Assembly: GCF_030657335.1 (NCBI RefSeq)
Contig: NZ_CP131039.1
Span: 682,001-746,000, forward strand
Source: Croceibacterium aestuarii
GTDB taxonomy: Bacteria > Pseudomonadota > Alphaproteobacteria > Sphingomonadales > Sphingomonadaceae
DNA length: 64,000 nucleotides
Direction: 5' to 3'
Shown one piece after another: positions 36,299-46,316 of this stretch. The number at the start of each line of letters is the position of its first letter. The first letter of the stretch is position 1. The position numbers and the translations under genes are program-made. The notes beneath the pieces are model-generated. The model was not told the DNA's origin. It saw nothing but the letters and a program-made list of their open reading frames with translations, and searched no databases.

Positions 36299-37588
36299 TC
36301 AGGCGCTTTCTCGCGCGATCTCGCGCCAGCCGATGTCGCGGCGGCAGAAGCCGGTGGGAAAGTCGATTTCGTCGACGGCCAGGTAGGCCTTGTGCTGCGC
36401 CTCGGCCACGCTCTGGCCTCGCTGTGTCACGCTGAGCACCCGCCCGCCATGGGCCACGAGGTGCCCGTCCCTGAGCGCAGTGCCGGCATGAAAGACCTTC
36501 GCGCCGCCGGCTTCGGCCCGCTCGATTCCACCGATCTTGCCGCCCTTCTCGGGCGTCCCGGGGTAACCCTTCGCCGCCATCACCACCGTCATCGCGACAT
36601 CCGCGGAAAACCGCGGCGGTGGCAGCGAAGCGAGGCTGCCGGTGGCCGCTGCGTAGAGATATTCGCCGAGGTCGCTCTCGAGCCGCATCATCAGCACCTG
36701 GCACTCCGGGTCGCCGAAGCGGCAATTGTATTCGACCAGCTTGGGTCCTTCGGGGGTCAGCATCAGGCCGGCGTAGAGCACGCCCGAATAGGGCATCCCC
36801 TCCTCGGCCATCTGCCGCACCGTCGGAGCGATGATGCGCTCGATTGCGTCGCCCCGCAGCACCGGATCCAGCACGCGGGCCGGGCTGTAGGCGCCCATCC
36901 CGCCGGTGTTCGGCCCGGTGTCGCCTTCGCCGACGCGCTTGTGGTCCTGGGCGGTGCCGAACGGCACGATTGTCGCTCCGTCGGTCAGCGCGAAGAAGCT
37001 CGCTTCCTCGCCTTCCATGAATTCCTCGAGCACGACCTCTGTTCCCGCCGCGCCGAACACCCCGCCGAACATCTCTTGAAGCGCTTCATCCGCATCTTCG
37101 CGCGTCTCGGCGATGACCACGCCCTTGCCCGCCGCAAGGCCGTCGGCCTTGAGCACGTGGGGGGGCGCGAAGCGGTCGAGCGCCGCAGTGGCCTCGGCCA
37201 GCGAGGAGGCGCGGACATAGCCCGCGGTGGGAATGCCGGCGCGCTCGCACAAGTCCTTCGTGAAGCCCTTGCTGCCTTCGAGCTGGGCGGCGGCCTTGCT
37301 CGGCCCGAACACCGCAATGCCGGCGCCGCGCAAGCTGTCGGCGAGGCCGTCGACCAGCGGCGCCTCGGGCCCCACCACGACGAAATCGACGCTGTGGGCT
37401 TCGCACCAGGCGATCACCGTGGCGTGGTCGCCGGCGTCGAGCGAGACCAGTGTGGTGCATTGGCCGATCCCGGGGTTGCCCGGCGCGGCATAAAGGGTAC
37501 CACCCTCGTCCGCGATGAAGCGGGATTGCGCCAGCTTCCACGCCAGCGCATGTTCGCGCCCGCCCGCTCCCAGCAAGAGGATATTCAT
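36299..37588 (-). CDS. purD: Phosphoribosylamine-glycine ligase (GARS)
   Basis: A protein of 429 residues, standard for PurD. It begins [19 protein letters not shown] and has the ATP-grasp blocks [46 protein letters not shown] and [23 protein letters not shown] is the metal-binding site. It makes glycinamide ribonucleotide in purine synthesis. Its start codon (37588-37586) overlaps that of the divergent xseA by two bases; a GAAGG ribosome site lies inside xseA. Confidence 0.97.
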   Translation of the reverse strand: MNILLLGAGGREHALAWKLAQSRFIADEGGTLYAAPGNPGIGQCTTLVSLDAGDHATVIAWCEAHSVDFVVVGPEAPLVDGLADSLRGAGIAVFGPSKAAAQLEGSKGFTKDLCERAGIPTAGYVRASSLAEATAALDRFAPPHVLKADGLAAGKGVVIAETREDADEALQEMFGGVFGAAGTEVVLEEFMEGEEASFFALTDGATIVPFGTAQDHKRVGEGDTGPNTGGMGAYSPARVLDPVLRGDAIERIIAPTVRQMAEEGMPYSGVLYAGLMLTPEGPKLVEYNCRFGDPECQVLMMRLESDLGEYLYAAATGSLASLPPPRFSADVAMTVVMAAKGYPGTPEKGGKIGGIERAEAGGAKVFHAGTALRDGHLVAHGGRVLSVTQRGQSVAEAQHKAYLAVDEIDFPTGFCRRDIGWREIARESA

Positions 37589-39047
37589 GCCCGGCCCTTC
37601 TTTCGACGACGCCCTGTCCGCTGCCGGGCTGGTAGCCAAGGGCGCCGCCGGGGACAACGCCGCTCCGCTCTCCATCACCGAGATTTCCAACCTGCTCAAG
37701 CGCACCGTGGAGGACCGCTTCGGCTTCGTGAAGCTGCGGGGCGAGCTCTCGGGAGTGAAGCGAGCCGCTTCCGGGCACTTCTACTGCTGCCTGAAGGACG
37801 AGGGCGCGGTCATCGACGGGGTCATGTGGCGCGGCAATGCCGAACGGCTCGGTTTCCGGGCCGAGGACGGGATCGAAGTCGTCGCCTCGGGCAAACTGAC
37901 GACCTATCCCGGACGATCGAAGTACCAGATCGTCATCGAGCGGATGGAGATCGCCGGCGAGGGCGCGCTGCTCGCTTTGCTCGAGAAGACCCGCCAGCGG
38001 CTCGCCGCAGAGGGTCTGTTCGCTCCCGAGCGCAAGCGGTCGCTGCCGTTCATCCCGCGAGTTATCGGCGTGGTCACCTCGCCGACGGGCGCGGTCATCC
38101 GCGACATCCTGCACCGGCTGGCGGACCGCTTCCCGAGCCGCGTGCTGGTCTGGCCGGTGCTGGTCCAGGGCCAGGGCTCGGCCGAGCAGGTTGCCGCTGC
38201 GGTGCGCGGTTTCGGCGGACTGGACGAGGACGGCGCGATGCCGCGCCCTGACCTGCTGATCGTGGCGCGCGGCGGCGGCTCGATCGAGGACCTATGGAGC
38301 TTCAACGAGGAAATAGTGGTTCGGGCGATCGCCGAATCGCCGATCCCAGTGATCAGCGCCGTGGGCCACGAAACCGACACCACGCTGGCCGACCATGCCG
38401 CCGACCGCCGCGCACCCACGCCGACGGCCGCCGCCGAGATCGCCGTGCCGGTGCTGCGGGACCTTGCTGCGACGCTCGATGAATTGGGCCTGCGCCAGCG
38501 CAAGTGCGCGCTGCGCCCGGTCGCGCTCGGACGCGAGCGGCTAGAGGCGCGCGCGGGGCGCTTGCCGCAGCCCGAGGCGCTTGCCGCGGCGAAAGCGCAG
38601 TCGCTGGACGACCTTGCCGAACGCCTGCGCCGCGGTCTCAGCGACCGGGCGGCGAAGGCGCAGCGCCAACTGCTCGACGATCGTCACCGGCTGTCGGGCG
38701 CGCTGCTGCGGACGAACCTGCGCAACGCCCGCCAAACGCTGGGCCGCGTGCGCCTCCTGCCCGGGCTCGTGGCGCGCCCGCTGGCCGAGCGCGGCCAGCG
38801 GCTCGCGGCGCTCGATCGGCTGCGGCGCTCGCTCGACCCGAAGGCCCCGCTCGAACGCGGCTATGCGCTGGTCAGCGCCAGGGGCCACCCCGTCGTATCC
38901 TCACGCGCGGTGGCGGCGGCGCAATCGATTCTCACGCTCGAATTCCGCGACGGATCGCTCGACGTTACACCCTATGGGGAACCGAAGCGCAAGCCTCGGC
39001 CCGTCGCGCCAGTCAAACGTCCCGCACAAGACGATTTGTTCGAGTGA
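37587..39047 (+). CDS. xseA: Exodeoxyribonuclease VII large subunit
   Basis: A protein of 486 residues. The N-terminal OB fold ([36 protein letters not shown]) is followed by the catalytic core: [37 protein letters not shown] and [30 protein letters not shown]. The C-terminal coiled coil is rich in Arg and Leu. With XseB it degrades single-stranded DNA. The ATG at 37587 has AAGAGGA upstream, inside purD. xseB is not adjacent. Confidence 0.96.
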   Translation: MPGPSFDDALSAAGLVAKGAAGDNAAPLSITEISNLLKRTVEDRFGFVKLRGELSGVKRAASGHFYCCLKDEGAVIDGVMWRGNAERLGFRAEDGIEVVASGKLTTYPGRSKYQIVIERMEIAGEGALLALLEKTRQRLAAEGLFAPERKRSLPFIPRVIGVVTSPTGAVIRDILHRLADRFPSRVLVWPVLVQGQGSAEQVAAAVRGFGGLDEDGAMPRPDLLIVARGGGSIEDLWSFNEEIVVRAIAESPIPVISAVGHETDTTLADHAADRRAPTPTAAAEIAVPVLRDLAATLDELGLRQRKCALRPVALGRERLEARAGRLPQPEALAAAKAQSLDDLAERLRRGLSDRAAKAQRQLLDDRHRLSGALLRTNLRNARQTLGRVRLLPGLVARPLAERGQRLAALDRLRRSLDPKAPLERGYALVSARGHPVVSSRAVAAAQSILTLEFRDGSLDVTPYGEPKRKPRPVAPVKRPAQDDLFE

Positions 39048-39071
39048 CACACCGTTGCTAAGGCCGCATCC

Positions 39072-39275
39072 ATGCTGATGAATTCGCGACAGACCCCCGC
39101 CACGCTGATTTACGGGCCGAACGGCTTCCGCGTGGTCAAGCCCGGCCATTTCGTCTCTTGCGCTGTGACTGGCGAATCCGTTCCGCTCGAAGAGCTGCGC
39201 TACTGGTCGGTCGAGCGGCAGGAGGCCTACGCCGGCGCCGCCATCGCCACGCAGCGGCTGGCGGGCGGCGATTGA
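39072..39275 (+). CDS. DUF2093 protein
   Basis: A protein of 67 residues matching the short DUF2093 family: ATLIYGPNGFRVVKPGHFVSCAVTG and LRYWSVERQEAYA. These small proteins are restricted to alphaproteobacteria and commonly follow xseA; the function is unknown. Two ATGs, at 39072 and 39078, could start it. The stop overlaps the TTG start of the M23 peptidase. Confidence 0.85.
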   Translation: MLMNSRQTPATLIYGPNGFRVVKPGHFVSCAVTGESVPLEELRYWSVERQEAYAGAAIATQRLAGGD

Positions 39276-40216
39276 AATTGCTGGTCCGAACGCTTCGGTT
39301 CGCATTGCTCACCTCAATCGGCGTCGCGTTGGCCGGCTGCGTCGGTCCGGGCGATACCGCTCCCCCTTCGGCGCCGACTCCGAGTCCGGTCGCAGTCGTC
39401 CAGCCGACCCGGACCCCGCCAAAGCCTGCGCCCGCGCCTTCTCCGACCGGCCCGACCACTTTCGTGTACTCCGGCGAGCTGACCCAAGGCGGCTGGCTGC
39501 GCGGCCAGGCGCCCGCCGGGACCGTTACGGCCCGTCTCGGCGACGAGATCCTGGAGCTCGACCCGGCCGGGCGCTTCTTCGCCGCCTTCGACCGCGACGC
39601 GGGGCCCGCGGCGATGCTGACGGCCACGCTGTCCGACGGGCGCACGGTCAGGAGCCCGCTCACGGTCAGCCCACGCGACTGGGATATCGAACACGTCAAT
39701 GTCGCGCGCACCCAGGGCCGCACGACTGCGGAGTTCTGGAAGATCCGCGAGCCCGAACTGGCGCAGATCGCGGCGGCGCGGGCCGAAGACCACGATATCG
39801 GCGGCTGGCGACAGGATTTCATCTGGCCGGTCAAGGGGCGAATCTCGGGCCGCTTCGGCTCGCAGCGGATCTATCGCGGCGGCGAAGCGGGCAGCTACCA
39901 CTCGGGCCTCGATATCGCGACCGGGGAAAGCGGCACGCCCTACGTTGCCCCGGCCGACGGCGTCGTGGTGCTGGCCGCGCAGACCCCGTTTTCGCTCGAG
40001 GGCAATCTCCTGATCATCGATCACGGCGACGGGCTTAACAGCGCCTTCCTGCATTCCTCGAAGCTTGCCGTAAAAGTCGGCGACGTGGTTCGTCAGGGTC
40101 AGTACCTCGGTAACATCGGCATGACGGGGCGGGCGACCGGGCCGCATCTGCACTGGTCGCTCAAATGGCGGGATGCGAGGCTGGATCCGCTGCTTTTCGT
40201 CGCGCGCGGCGATTGA
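39272..40216 (+). CDS. M23-family peptidase, lipoprotein
   Basis: A protein of 314 residues from the TTG at 39272 (a second TTG at 39278 is possible). The signal peptide ends in the lipobox VALAGC, so it is probably a lipoprotein. A Pro-rich linker of about 35 residues and a beta-rich domain precede the C-terminal M23 (LytM) domain, in which HSGLDIA and GPHLHWSL carry the zinc ligands. Such enzymes or activators act on peptidoglycan cross-links in the periplasm. It is co-translated with the DUF2093 gene. Confidence 0.9.
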   Translation: MKLLVRTLRFALLTSIGVALAGCVGPGDTAPPSAPTPSPVAVVQPTRTPPKPAPAPSPTGPTTFVYSGELTQGGWLRGQAPAGTVTARLGDEILELDPAGRFFAAFDRDAGPAAMLTATLSDGRTVRSPLTVSPRDWDIEHVNVARTQGRTTAEFWKIREPELAQIAAARAEDHDIGGWRQDFIWPVKGRISGRFGSQRIYRGGEAGSYHSGLDIATGESGTPYVAPADGVVVLAAQTPFSLEGNLLIIDHGDGLNSAFLHSSKLAVKVGDVVRQGQYLGNIGMTGRATGPHLHWSLKWRDARLDPLLFVARGD

Positions 40217-40576
40217 GCCGCGAGTCATCCAAGCATAAAGTTTCTGCGTCATCGACCTGCGGTGCAATTTTGCAACGCTTCCTGCGGTTGCATTTGAAAC
40301 ATTGTTGCAAAACCCGCGGAATTCGTCGATTTCTGAGTGTCGTTGGTCGGCTCACAGCCCCGTGTGGCAATTTGGTTACAGCTGAAAACCAATGTCCCCG
40401 GCGGCGGACAAGAGCTTTGACCCGCGCCCCCAAGTTCTCCCATTGCACCGCATCATTTTCCGATTGGGATTCGCGTGCCCGAAGCGCGCGGATGGGGCCG
40501 GCGAGGCCACTGTTCGGAAATGCTCAAGGTATCGTCGCAGTTCCGGCGGCGGCCTTTGGAAAAAAGGGACTGGAAC
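40217..40576 (+). promoter_or_regulatory. AT-rich leader of the TonB-dependent receptor with TTGCA repeats
   Basis: A 360-base gap with no convincing gene. It carries TGCAA-TT-TTGCA at 40263-40274, a TTGCA at 40288 and a TTGCAA at 40305-40310. Such motifs resemble LacI-type operators found before TonB-receptor genes, by general knowledge. The ribosome site AAAAAAGGGA lies just before the GTG start at 40577. The promoter position is not clear. Confidence 0.5.
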
Positions 40577-43500
40577 GTGAAATCATTCCTCAAGAAATCG
40601 GCTCTGTGCGGCGCTAGCTGCCTGCAAGCCCTCTCCGTCGCCGGCATCGGTGTCGGCGCTCTCGCTCTGGCCACTCCGGCTGCAGCGCAGGACTACACGG
40701 CCGGCGCTGTCACCGGCACCGTCACGGACGAATCGGGCAACCCGGTCACGGGCGCTACCGTCACCCTGACCTCGACTGATCAGGGCTTCAGCCGCACGAG
40801 CTCCACGGGCCCCAACGGGAACTTCCGCTTCGGCGGCCTGCCCACCGGATCCTACAGCATTAAGGTTGAATCGGCCAACACCGCCAATTTCACCGCTACC
40901 GACGTGAGCGTACTCGCCGGTCAAACGGCTTCGCTTCCGATCACCGTCGCCGCTGTCGGCGGAAATGAGATTGTCGTCACCGCGGCGCAGATTCAGCAAC
41001 CCTTCACGGGCACTACGACGGGCGTGAACGTCGACGTAGCCGAGCTGACCAAGACCGTTCCGATCAGCCGCGATCTCACGTCTGTCGTACTGCTGGCGCC
41101 GGGCACTACCAAGGGCGACACTGCCTTCGGCAACCTCGCGTCGATCGGCGGCTCATCGGTCGCGGAAAACGCCTATTATATCAACGGACTCAACATCACG
41201 AACTTCGACAACTACGTCGGTTCATCGCGGGTGCCGTTTGAATTTTACCGCTCGGTCGAAGTGAAGTCGGGCGGCTATCCGGCGGAATTCGGCCGTGCCA
41301 CCGGCGGCATCGTCAACGCCGTGTCGAAGTCGGGCTCAAATGAGTTCACTGCTGCGCTCCATCTCAACTGGACCCCAACCTGGGCCACTTCGGCGGGCAA
41401 GGATCTCACGCTCAACGACGGCTACAAGACCACGAATCGCGCATTCGACTCCCGCCGCGGCAGTGACTATTCTGCGATCGCCGAGCTCGGCATGCCGATC
41501 ATTCGCGATCGACTGTTCGTCTACGGTCTCCTCGAATATCGCAACAGCGATGTCTACACGACGAGCCGTTCGGGTCGCTCGACCAATCGCGATCGTTCGA
41601 ACGATCCGTTCTATGCGATCAAGGTAGATGCTTTCCCGATCGACAGTCAGCACCTCGAATTCACGCTGTTCGACACCCGCCGGACCACAACCCGCCAGGT
41701 ATACCGGTATCAGGAGAGCCCCGAGGGAGTCGCCTCGCTTGGCGCCGTTACCTCGACGCGCGAATATAATGCCGGTGGTGTGAACTTCGTGGGCAAGTAC
41801 ACGGGACAGTTCACCAACTGGCTCACCCTGTCTGCTGCATACGGTCGGATGCGCGATCGCTTCGACAGCGAGGGCATCGATACCGCGTCCAACAATCCGT
41901 ACTTCCGCAACGTTTCGGGCGGCACTCTGTTCGGTGTTCCTGATCGCGGTTATTTCACCCCACAACGGGCAAGTTCGGCGGAATTCCCCTACACTACGGA
42001 ACGCAAGTTCTATCGGGCTGATGCCGACGTCCTTTTCAGTCTGTTCGGCGATCACCATGTTCGTGGCGGCTTCGATAAGGAAGACAACACTCTCGCTCAC
42101 AATACGGTCCGGACCGGCGGCCCATTCGAACTGGCGAACGGGTACATTACCCAGACGGCGTTCGATGCTGGCAACGGCGGGGCAGGCGTGGTCTATATCG
42201 CCAACCCTGACCAGAACGGTCAGCACCAGGTGGAAGTGAACTACTACAACACAGGTGGTACCTTCACTTCGACCAACCAGGCGTTCTATCTCGAGGACGA
42301 ATGGCAGGTGACCGATCGGCTGACCGTAAACCTGGGTGTGCGTCGCGATGATTTCCAGGTCAACAAGCCGGACGGCACCGTGTTCCTTGAAAACAAGAAG
42401 AACTACGCCCCCCGTCTGGGTCTGACCTACGAACTGTTCCCGGAATCGAACGGTCGCGTCTACGCAACTTATGGGCAGTACTTCCTGCCGCTGGCCAGCA
42501 ACACGGCGTACCGTGCTGCGGGTGCGGAATACTACATCCGCGAACAATTCAGCTTCTCGGGGCTGGACGCCAACGGCCTTCCGATTCTCTCCGGTCAGAT
42601 CGACGACCCTGATTATTCGAAGACCTGTCCCTTCAACATCACCGGCTCGCCGTTCTCCAGCGGAACGCGCTGCGCCGTAACGGGAGATGGCTCGGTTAAG
42701 GATCCGAAGTATTACATCGGCCAGGATCTGAAGGCGACGCGTGAATCGGAGTGGATCGTCGGTTACGAGCAGAATGTCGGCCCAGTAAAGGTCGGAATAA
42801 GCTACACGCATCGTAACCTCGATCATACGAGCGAGGATGCCAGCCTCGCTACGGCGATCCTGAACTATTGCGATGCCAACAACATCACCGATTGTCCGGC
42901 CGCCTCGTCCGTGACCGGAAGCGAGCAGTTCGCAATCATCAACCCGGGCGAAGACGTCACGGTGATCGCCGATCCGTTTTGGGGTCCAACTTTGGGCGAC
43001 ACGGAGATCACGATCCCCGCTAAGCTTACCGGATATCCGAAAGCTACCCGCAAGTATGACGCGGTTTCGCTGACCGTGGACAAGCCTTGGGATGGGCGCT
43101 GGAGTCTAGGAGGCAACTACACCTGGTCGAAGAGCAAGGGTAATTCGGAAGGCTTCGTGCAGTCGGACATCGGACAGGACGATGCCGGCGCAACGATCGA
43201 CTTCGACTTCCCCGGGTTCACCGAAGGCTCATACGGCTATCTGCCGAATGATCGTCGCCATCGGATCGCGCTTTACGGCGCCTACGGGTTGACGGATTCG
43301 CTCATCCTCGGCGCTAACATCTCGATCCAGTCGCCGCGGCACCTGAGCTGCTTCGGCGCCTATCCAACAGTGAACTTTGCCCAGAACTACGGTACCGGCT
43401 ACGTCCACTATTGCGGGGGCAAGCTTTCGCCCCGTGGAACGGCGACCACGACGAACTGGTTGGAGCAGACGAACCTGTCAGCGCGTTACAAGATCAACGT

Positions 43501-43684
43501 GCCGACGGGGCAGGAACTTACGTTCCGCGCCGACGTCTTCAACGTCTTCAACTCGCAGGCGGTCACATACCGCAACGAGACCGGGGATCTGAATTCCAGC
43601 TTCGCTCCCGATCCGGAGTTCGGCCGGCCCGCGTCCTACCAGTCACCGCGTTCGGTCAGGTTTGGGCTGGACATTACCTTCTAA
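40577..43684 (+). CDS. TonB-dependent receptor with carboxypeptidase-regulatory domain
   Basis: A protein of 1,035 residues from the GTG at 40577. The signal peptide ends at about residue 37 (ALATPAAAQ). A CarboxypepD_reg-like beta-sandwich follows (VTGTVTDESGNPVTGATVTL), then the TonB-box-like EIVVTA, the plug domain (about residues 140-250; YYINGLNITNFDNYVGSSR) and a large beta-barrel ending in SVRFGLDITF. It is of the Oar/OmpA-related type. Codon bias is weaker and GC lower than its neighbours, as is usual for large surface proteins. Its substrate is unknown. A terminator follows. Confidence 0.92.
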   Translation: MKSFLKKSALCGASCLQALSVAGIGVGALALATPAAAQDYTAGAVTGTVTDESGNPVTGATVTLTSTDQGFSRTSSTGPNGNFRFGGLPTGSYSIKVESANTANFTATDVSVLAGQTASLPITVAAVGGNEIVVTAAQIQQPFTGTTTGVNVDVAELTKTVPISRDLTSVVLLAPGTTKGDTAFGNLASIGGSSVAENAYYINGLNITNFDNYVGSSRVPFEFYRSVEVKSGGYPAEFGRATGGIVNAVSKSGSNEFTAALHLNWTPTWATSAGKDLTLNDGYKTTNRAFDSRRGSDYSAIAELGMPIIRDRLFVYGLLEYRNSDVYTTSRSGRSTNRDRSNDPFYAIKVDAFPIDSQHLEFTLFDTRRTTTRQVYRYQESPEGVASLGAVTSTREYNAGGVNFVGKYTGQFTNWLTLSAAYGRMRDRFDSEGIDTASNNPYFRNVSGGTLFGVPDRGYFTPQRASSAEFPYTTERKFYRADADVLFSLFGDHHVRGGFDKEDNTLAHNTVRTGGPFELANGYITQTAFDAGNGGAGVVYIANPDQNGQHQVEVNYYNTGGTFTSTNQAFYLEDEWQVTDRLTVNLGVRRDDFQVNKPDGTVFLENKKNYAPRLGLTYELFPESNGRVYATYGQYFLPLASNTAYRAAGAEYYIREQFSFSGLDANGLPILSGQIDDPDYSKTCPFNITGSPFSSGTRCAVTGDGSVKDPKYYIGQDLKATRESEWIVGYEQNVGPVKVGISYTHRNLDHTSEDASLATAILNYCDANNITDCPAASSVTGSEQFAIINPGEDVTVIADPFWGPTLGDTEITIPAKLTGYPKATRKYDAVSLTVDKPWDGRWSLGGNYTWSKSKGNSEGFVQSDIGQDDAGATIDFDFPGFTEGSYGYLPNDRRHRIALYGAYGLTDSLILGANISIQSPRHLSCFGAYPTVNFAQNYGTGYVHYCGGKLSPRGTATTTNWLEQTNLSARYKINVPTGQELTFRADVFNVFNSQAVTYRNETGDLNSSFAPDPEFGRPASYQSPRSVRFGLDITF

Positions 43685-43709
43685 GATAAAAAGCCTGAGA
43701 GTTCGCTGG

Positions 43710-43741
43710 AAGGGCGGTCCGGGAGGACCGCCCTTCTTTTT
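43710..43741 (+). terminator. Intrinsic terminator of the TonB-dependent receptor
   Basis: A strong hairpin, AAGGGCGGTCC and GGACCGCCCTT around a GGGA loop, followed by CTTTTTGG. It lies 25 bases after the receptor stop. In the 132-base gap to the convergent sulfotransferase I see nothing else. Confidence 0.9.
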
Positions 43742-43816
43742 GGTGCTGTGGGGCCAAGTCGGAAGCCCACTTACCGAATGACGAGGGCGACCTGCCCGCA
43801 GGCAAATCAGGCTGGT

Positions 43817-45310
43817 TCAACGGCCTTCATAGGTTTGATAGAATTCGCCCATCCAGCGCTCATATCGCCTCGAAAGTCCTATCCGGCCGGTCACGATGGG
43901 CTGGCGGACTTGCACCATACTGGCAGTGCGCACCTTCCGTTTGGATAGGTGCGCCTGGTCTAATCCCGGTTGCGGCGGCAGGCCCGCGTGTACCAGGAGG
44001 CGATCTATCGTGGCGGTCGGATTTGCCACGAATTCCTCATATTGTACGACCATGATCTGCTCACCGAAGTGCTCCTGCCAATGGGCGAACAGGCGATCTT
44101 CCAGCCGCATGAAATGCCCTATGTCCGCGAGCGACCAGGACCACGTCATCGGAGAGCTGAAGTAGTTTCGGAAGCAGGAAAGCGCCACGTCCGCAGCATC
44201 GCGCCTTAGCCAGACTATGGGGCAACGCGGGAGCGCGTGCAGTATGAAGCCCATCTGGTGGGAATGAAGCAGGGTCTTGTCGACGACCAGCGTGTTTGCG
44301 CCGAAGCGCATGTCCATTAGTCTCGAATAGGTTGCCGCTACCCGCCCCCACGGGTCGGGTTCGCCGCTTGCCTGGTAAGCAAACGCCCCCTCTAGCGTCT
44401 GCCCGAGAGTCGGTATCAAAGCAGGAGCCAGGAGATTGACTTCACCGCCATCGGACACTGCGTCGTGCGCAGTTAGAACCTGTTCGGTCAACGTAGTCCC
44501 ACTGCGCGGAAGGCCATTGACGAAGATCGCGCGCTTGTGGGGCCGCTGCGGCGGCTTGAGCTTTGCCATGTTTTCAGGTGTGAAGTCGCGCACCAGGCGT
44601 TCCACAAATGCCTCCATCTGCGCCCTTTCGTACCGTTCCCCCTTTCGTCGCAGATCCGCCCCCGCAGTGTAGTGACGCATGGCGGCTTCGAACTCTCCCA
44701 GGTCGTGATATGCTCGGCCGAGTGCGTACTGAAAGCGGCTCCCTGCGTTCGCGTCGGCGCTGCCCATATGGCGCGATGCCGTGAGCATGGCGTCGAAAAG
44801 CTCGGGCGAGTCTTTGAAATTCGACACTGCCGACAGGGCAAACCAGATCAGCGGAGCGCTTCCGCCACTCGACAAGGCACGGTGATAAAGACCGCGAGCT
44901 TTGTCGAAATCTCCGAGTTGCGCAGCCGTTTGGCCGCAAAAGTGCAGGACCGCGGGATGTTCGCGCACCTGCGACTCCATCCGCTCGATCTCCGCGACTG
45001 CCAGGTCTTCCCGCCCTGCTTTTGTCAACTCGCCCCAATAGAAAAGATACCGGCTCAGCAGCATAGGTGTAGTGCGGCTGAAGCGACGTGCGGCCTCGAT
45101 CGCCATGTCGATCTCGCCGATTCGGGACGCCAATGCAGAAATGCTCTTCCAGAACTCTCCCTCAGAAGAACCGAGTGAAAGAGCTCGCGCGAGGCATTCC
45201 TGTGCGCCGTCCCGGTTACCGTCTTTCAGGCGAGCCAGAGCCTCGTAGGCCTGGGTATGCGCAATTGTTGCCACTTCATCGCCATGTAAAACCCGCTCGC
45301 TAAAGGTCAA
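43817..45310 (-). CDS. TPR-sulfotransferase
   Basis: A protein of about 497 residues. The N-terminal half has TPR-like helical repeats (about 1-235; for example AAQLGDFDKARGLYHRALSS and FQYALGRAYHDLGEFEAAMRHY). The C-terminal half is a sulfotransferase: IFVNGLPRSGTTLTEQVL is the PAPS phosphosulfate loop and VWLRRDAADVALSCFRNYF the 3'-phosphate site. The acceptor is unknown; such proteins often modify peptides or glycans. The start is uncertain: TTG at 45310 or GTG at 45274. GC is lower than in the neighbours. Confidence 0.82.
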   Translation of the reverse strand: MTFSERVLHGDEVATIAHTQAYEALARLKDGNRDGAQECLARALSLGSSEGEFWKSISALASRIGEIDMAIEAARRFSRTTPMLLSRYLFYWGELTKAGREDLAVAEIERMESQVREHPAVLHFCGQTAAQLGDFDKARGLYHRALSSGGSAPLIWFALSAVSNFKDSPELFDAMLTASRHMGSADANAGSRFQYALGRAYHDLGEFEAAMRHYTAGADLRRKGERYERAQMEAFVERLVRDFTPENMAKLKPPQRPHKRAIFVNGLPRSGTTLTEQVLTAHDAVSDGGEVNLLAPALIPTLGQTLEGAFAYQASGEPDPWGRVAATYSRLMDMRFGANTLVVDKTLLHSHQMGFILHALPRCPIVWLRRDAADVALSCFRNYFSSPMTWSWSLADIGHFMRLEDRLFAHWQEHFGEQIMVVQYEEFVANPTATIDRLLVHAGLPPQPGLDQAHLSKRKVRTASMVQVRQPIVTGRIGLSRRYERWMGEFYQTYEGR

Positions 45311-45379
45311 TGAGGGAGCATCTCGACAAGCAGGTCTGTGGAATAGTTTTGGCGTCCGACTCGCAGCGATGCGCCCATG

Positions 45380-45420
45380 CAAAAAGGCCGCCCGCCCCGG
45401 AGGACGGGAGGCCTTGTTTC
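45380..45420 (-). terminator. Intrinsic terminator of rpmB
   Basis: On the minus strand AGGCCTCCCGTCC pairs with GGGCGGGCGGCCT and is followed by TTTTTG. It starts about 25 bases past the rpmB stop. It isolates rpmB from the sulfotransferase gene that follows on the same strand. Confidence 0.85.
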
Positions 45421-45443
45421 ACAGCTCGGCCGAAGCCGGCTGG

Positions 45444-45731
45444 TCAGGCGGCTTCGCCAGCCTTTTTGAGCTCGCGCTTAACCTTCAGCGCGCGGGCGCT
45501 GAGCTTTTCGTCGCTGGTCTTAAGCAGCCAGTTGTCGAGGCCGCCATTATGTTCGACCGATCGCAGCCCCTGCGTCGAGACGCGGAACTTGTAGCTGCGA
45601 TCGAGCTTCTCGCTCATCAGCGTGACGTTCTGCAGGTTGGGCAGAAACACCCGCTTGGTCTTGTTGTTGGCGTGGCTCACGTTGTGGCCAACCTGGCGGC
45701 CCTTGCCGGTCAATTCGCAGATGCGCGACAT
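45444..45731 (-). CDS. rpmB: 50S ribosomal protein L28
   Basis: A protein of 95 residues. L28 blocks are [27 protein letters not shown] and [11 protein letters not shown]-type sequence, with [13 protein letters not shown] following. It is the bacterial form without zinc-binding cysteine pairs. It has its own terminator and lies divergent from tadA. Confidence 0.97.
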   Translation of the reverse strand: MSRICELTGKGRQVGHNVSHANNKTKRVFLPNLQNVTLMSEKLDRSYKFRVSTQGLRSVEHNGGLDNWLLKTSDEKLSARALKVKRELKKAGEAA

Positions 45732-45855
45732 GATTAGTCTCTACTCGTAAATCGGATGGTGTCCGGGAAAGCGGCGCGCATAGCCGCACCCCTGCGAATC
45801 GTCAAGCATTCGCGCGCCATTGCCGGCCCGTCGGCGGCGGTTTAGCGAGGGGGCG

Positions 45856-46311
45856 ATGACCCGCTGGCCGCTCCCTCCACCGATGCAGCGTGCGCTGGCC
45901 CTCGCAGAGGCCGCCGCTGCGGCAGGTGAAGTGCCGGTCGGCGCGGTGGTGGTGCGCTCGGGCCAGATTGTCGGGGAGGGGCACAACGCGCCGCGCGGGT
46001 TGTCCGATCCAACCGCGCATGCCGAAATCCTGGCGATTCGGCGGGCGGCGCAGGCGCTCGGGGCCGAGCGCCTGGAAGGGTGCGAGTTGTGGGTGACGCT
46101 CGAACCGTGCGCGATGTGCGCGGGGGCTATCGCCCATGCCCGGATCGACAAACTCTACTACGCTGCGGCGGATCCGAAGGGCGGGGCGGTCGAACACGGA
46201 GCGCGTGTGTTCGAGCAGGCGCAATGTCTGCATCGTCCCGAGGTCTATTCCGGCATCGGCGAAAACGCGGCTGCGGCGCTGCTGCGGGGGTTTTTCGCTG
46301 CGCGCCGCTAG
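45856..46311 (+). CDS. tadA: tRNA-specific adenosine deaminase TadA
   Basis: A protein of 151 residues from the ATG at 45856 (GCGAGGGGGCG upstream). The deaminase zinc motif is TAHAEILAIRRAA with PCAMCAGAIAHARI, where HAE supplies the catalytic Glu and PCxxC two ligands. GENAAAALLRGFF is the tail. It converts A34 to inosine in tRNA-Arg(ACG). It is divergent from rpmB and convergent with the RNase T2 gene. Confidence 0.93.
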   Translation: MTRWPLPPPMQRALALAEAAAAAGEVPVGAVVVRSGQIVGEGHNAPRGLSDPTAHAEILAIRRAAQALGAERLEGCELWVTLEPCAMCAGAIAHARIDKLYYAAADPKGGAVEHGARVFEQAQCLHRPEVYSGIGENAAAALLRGFFAARR

Positions 46312-46316
46312 AGCGA

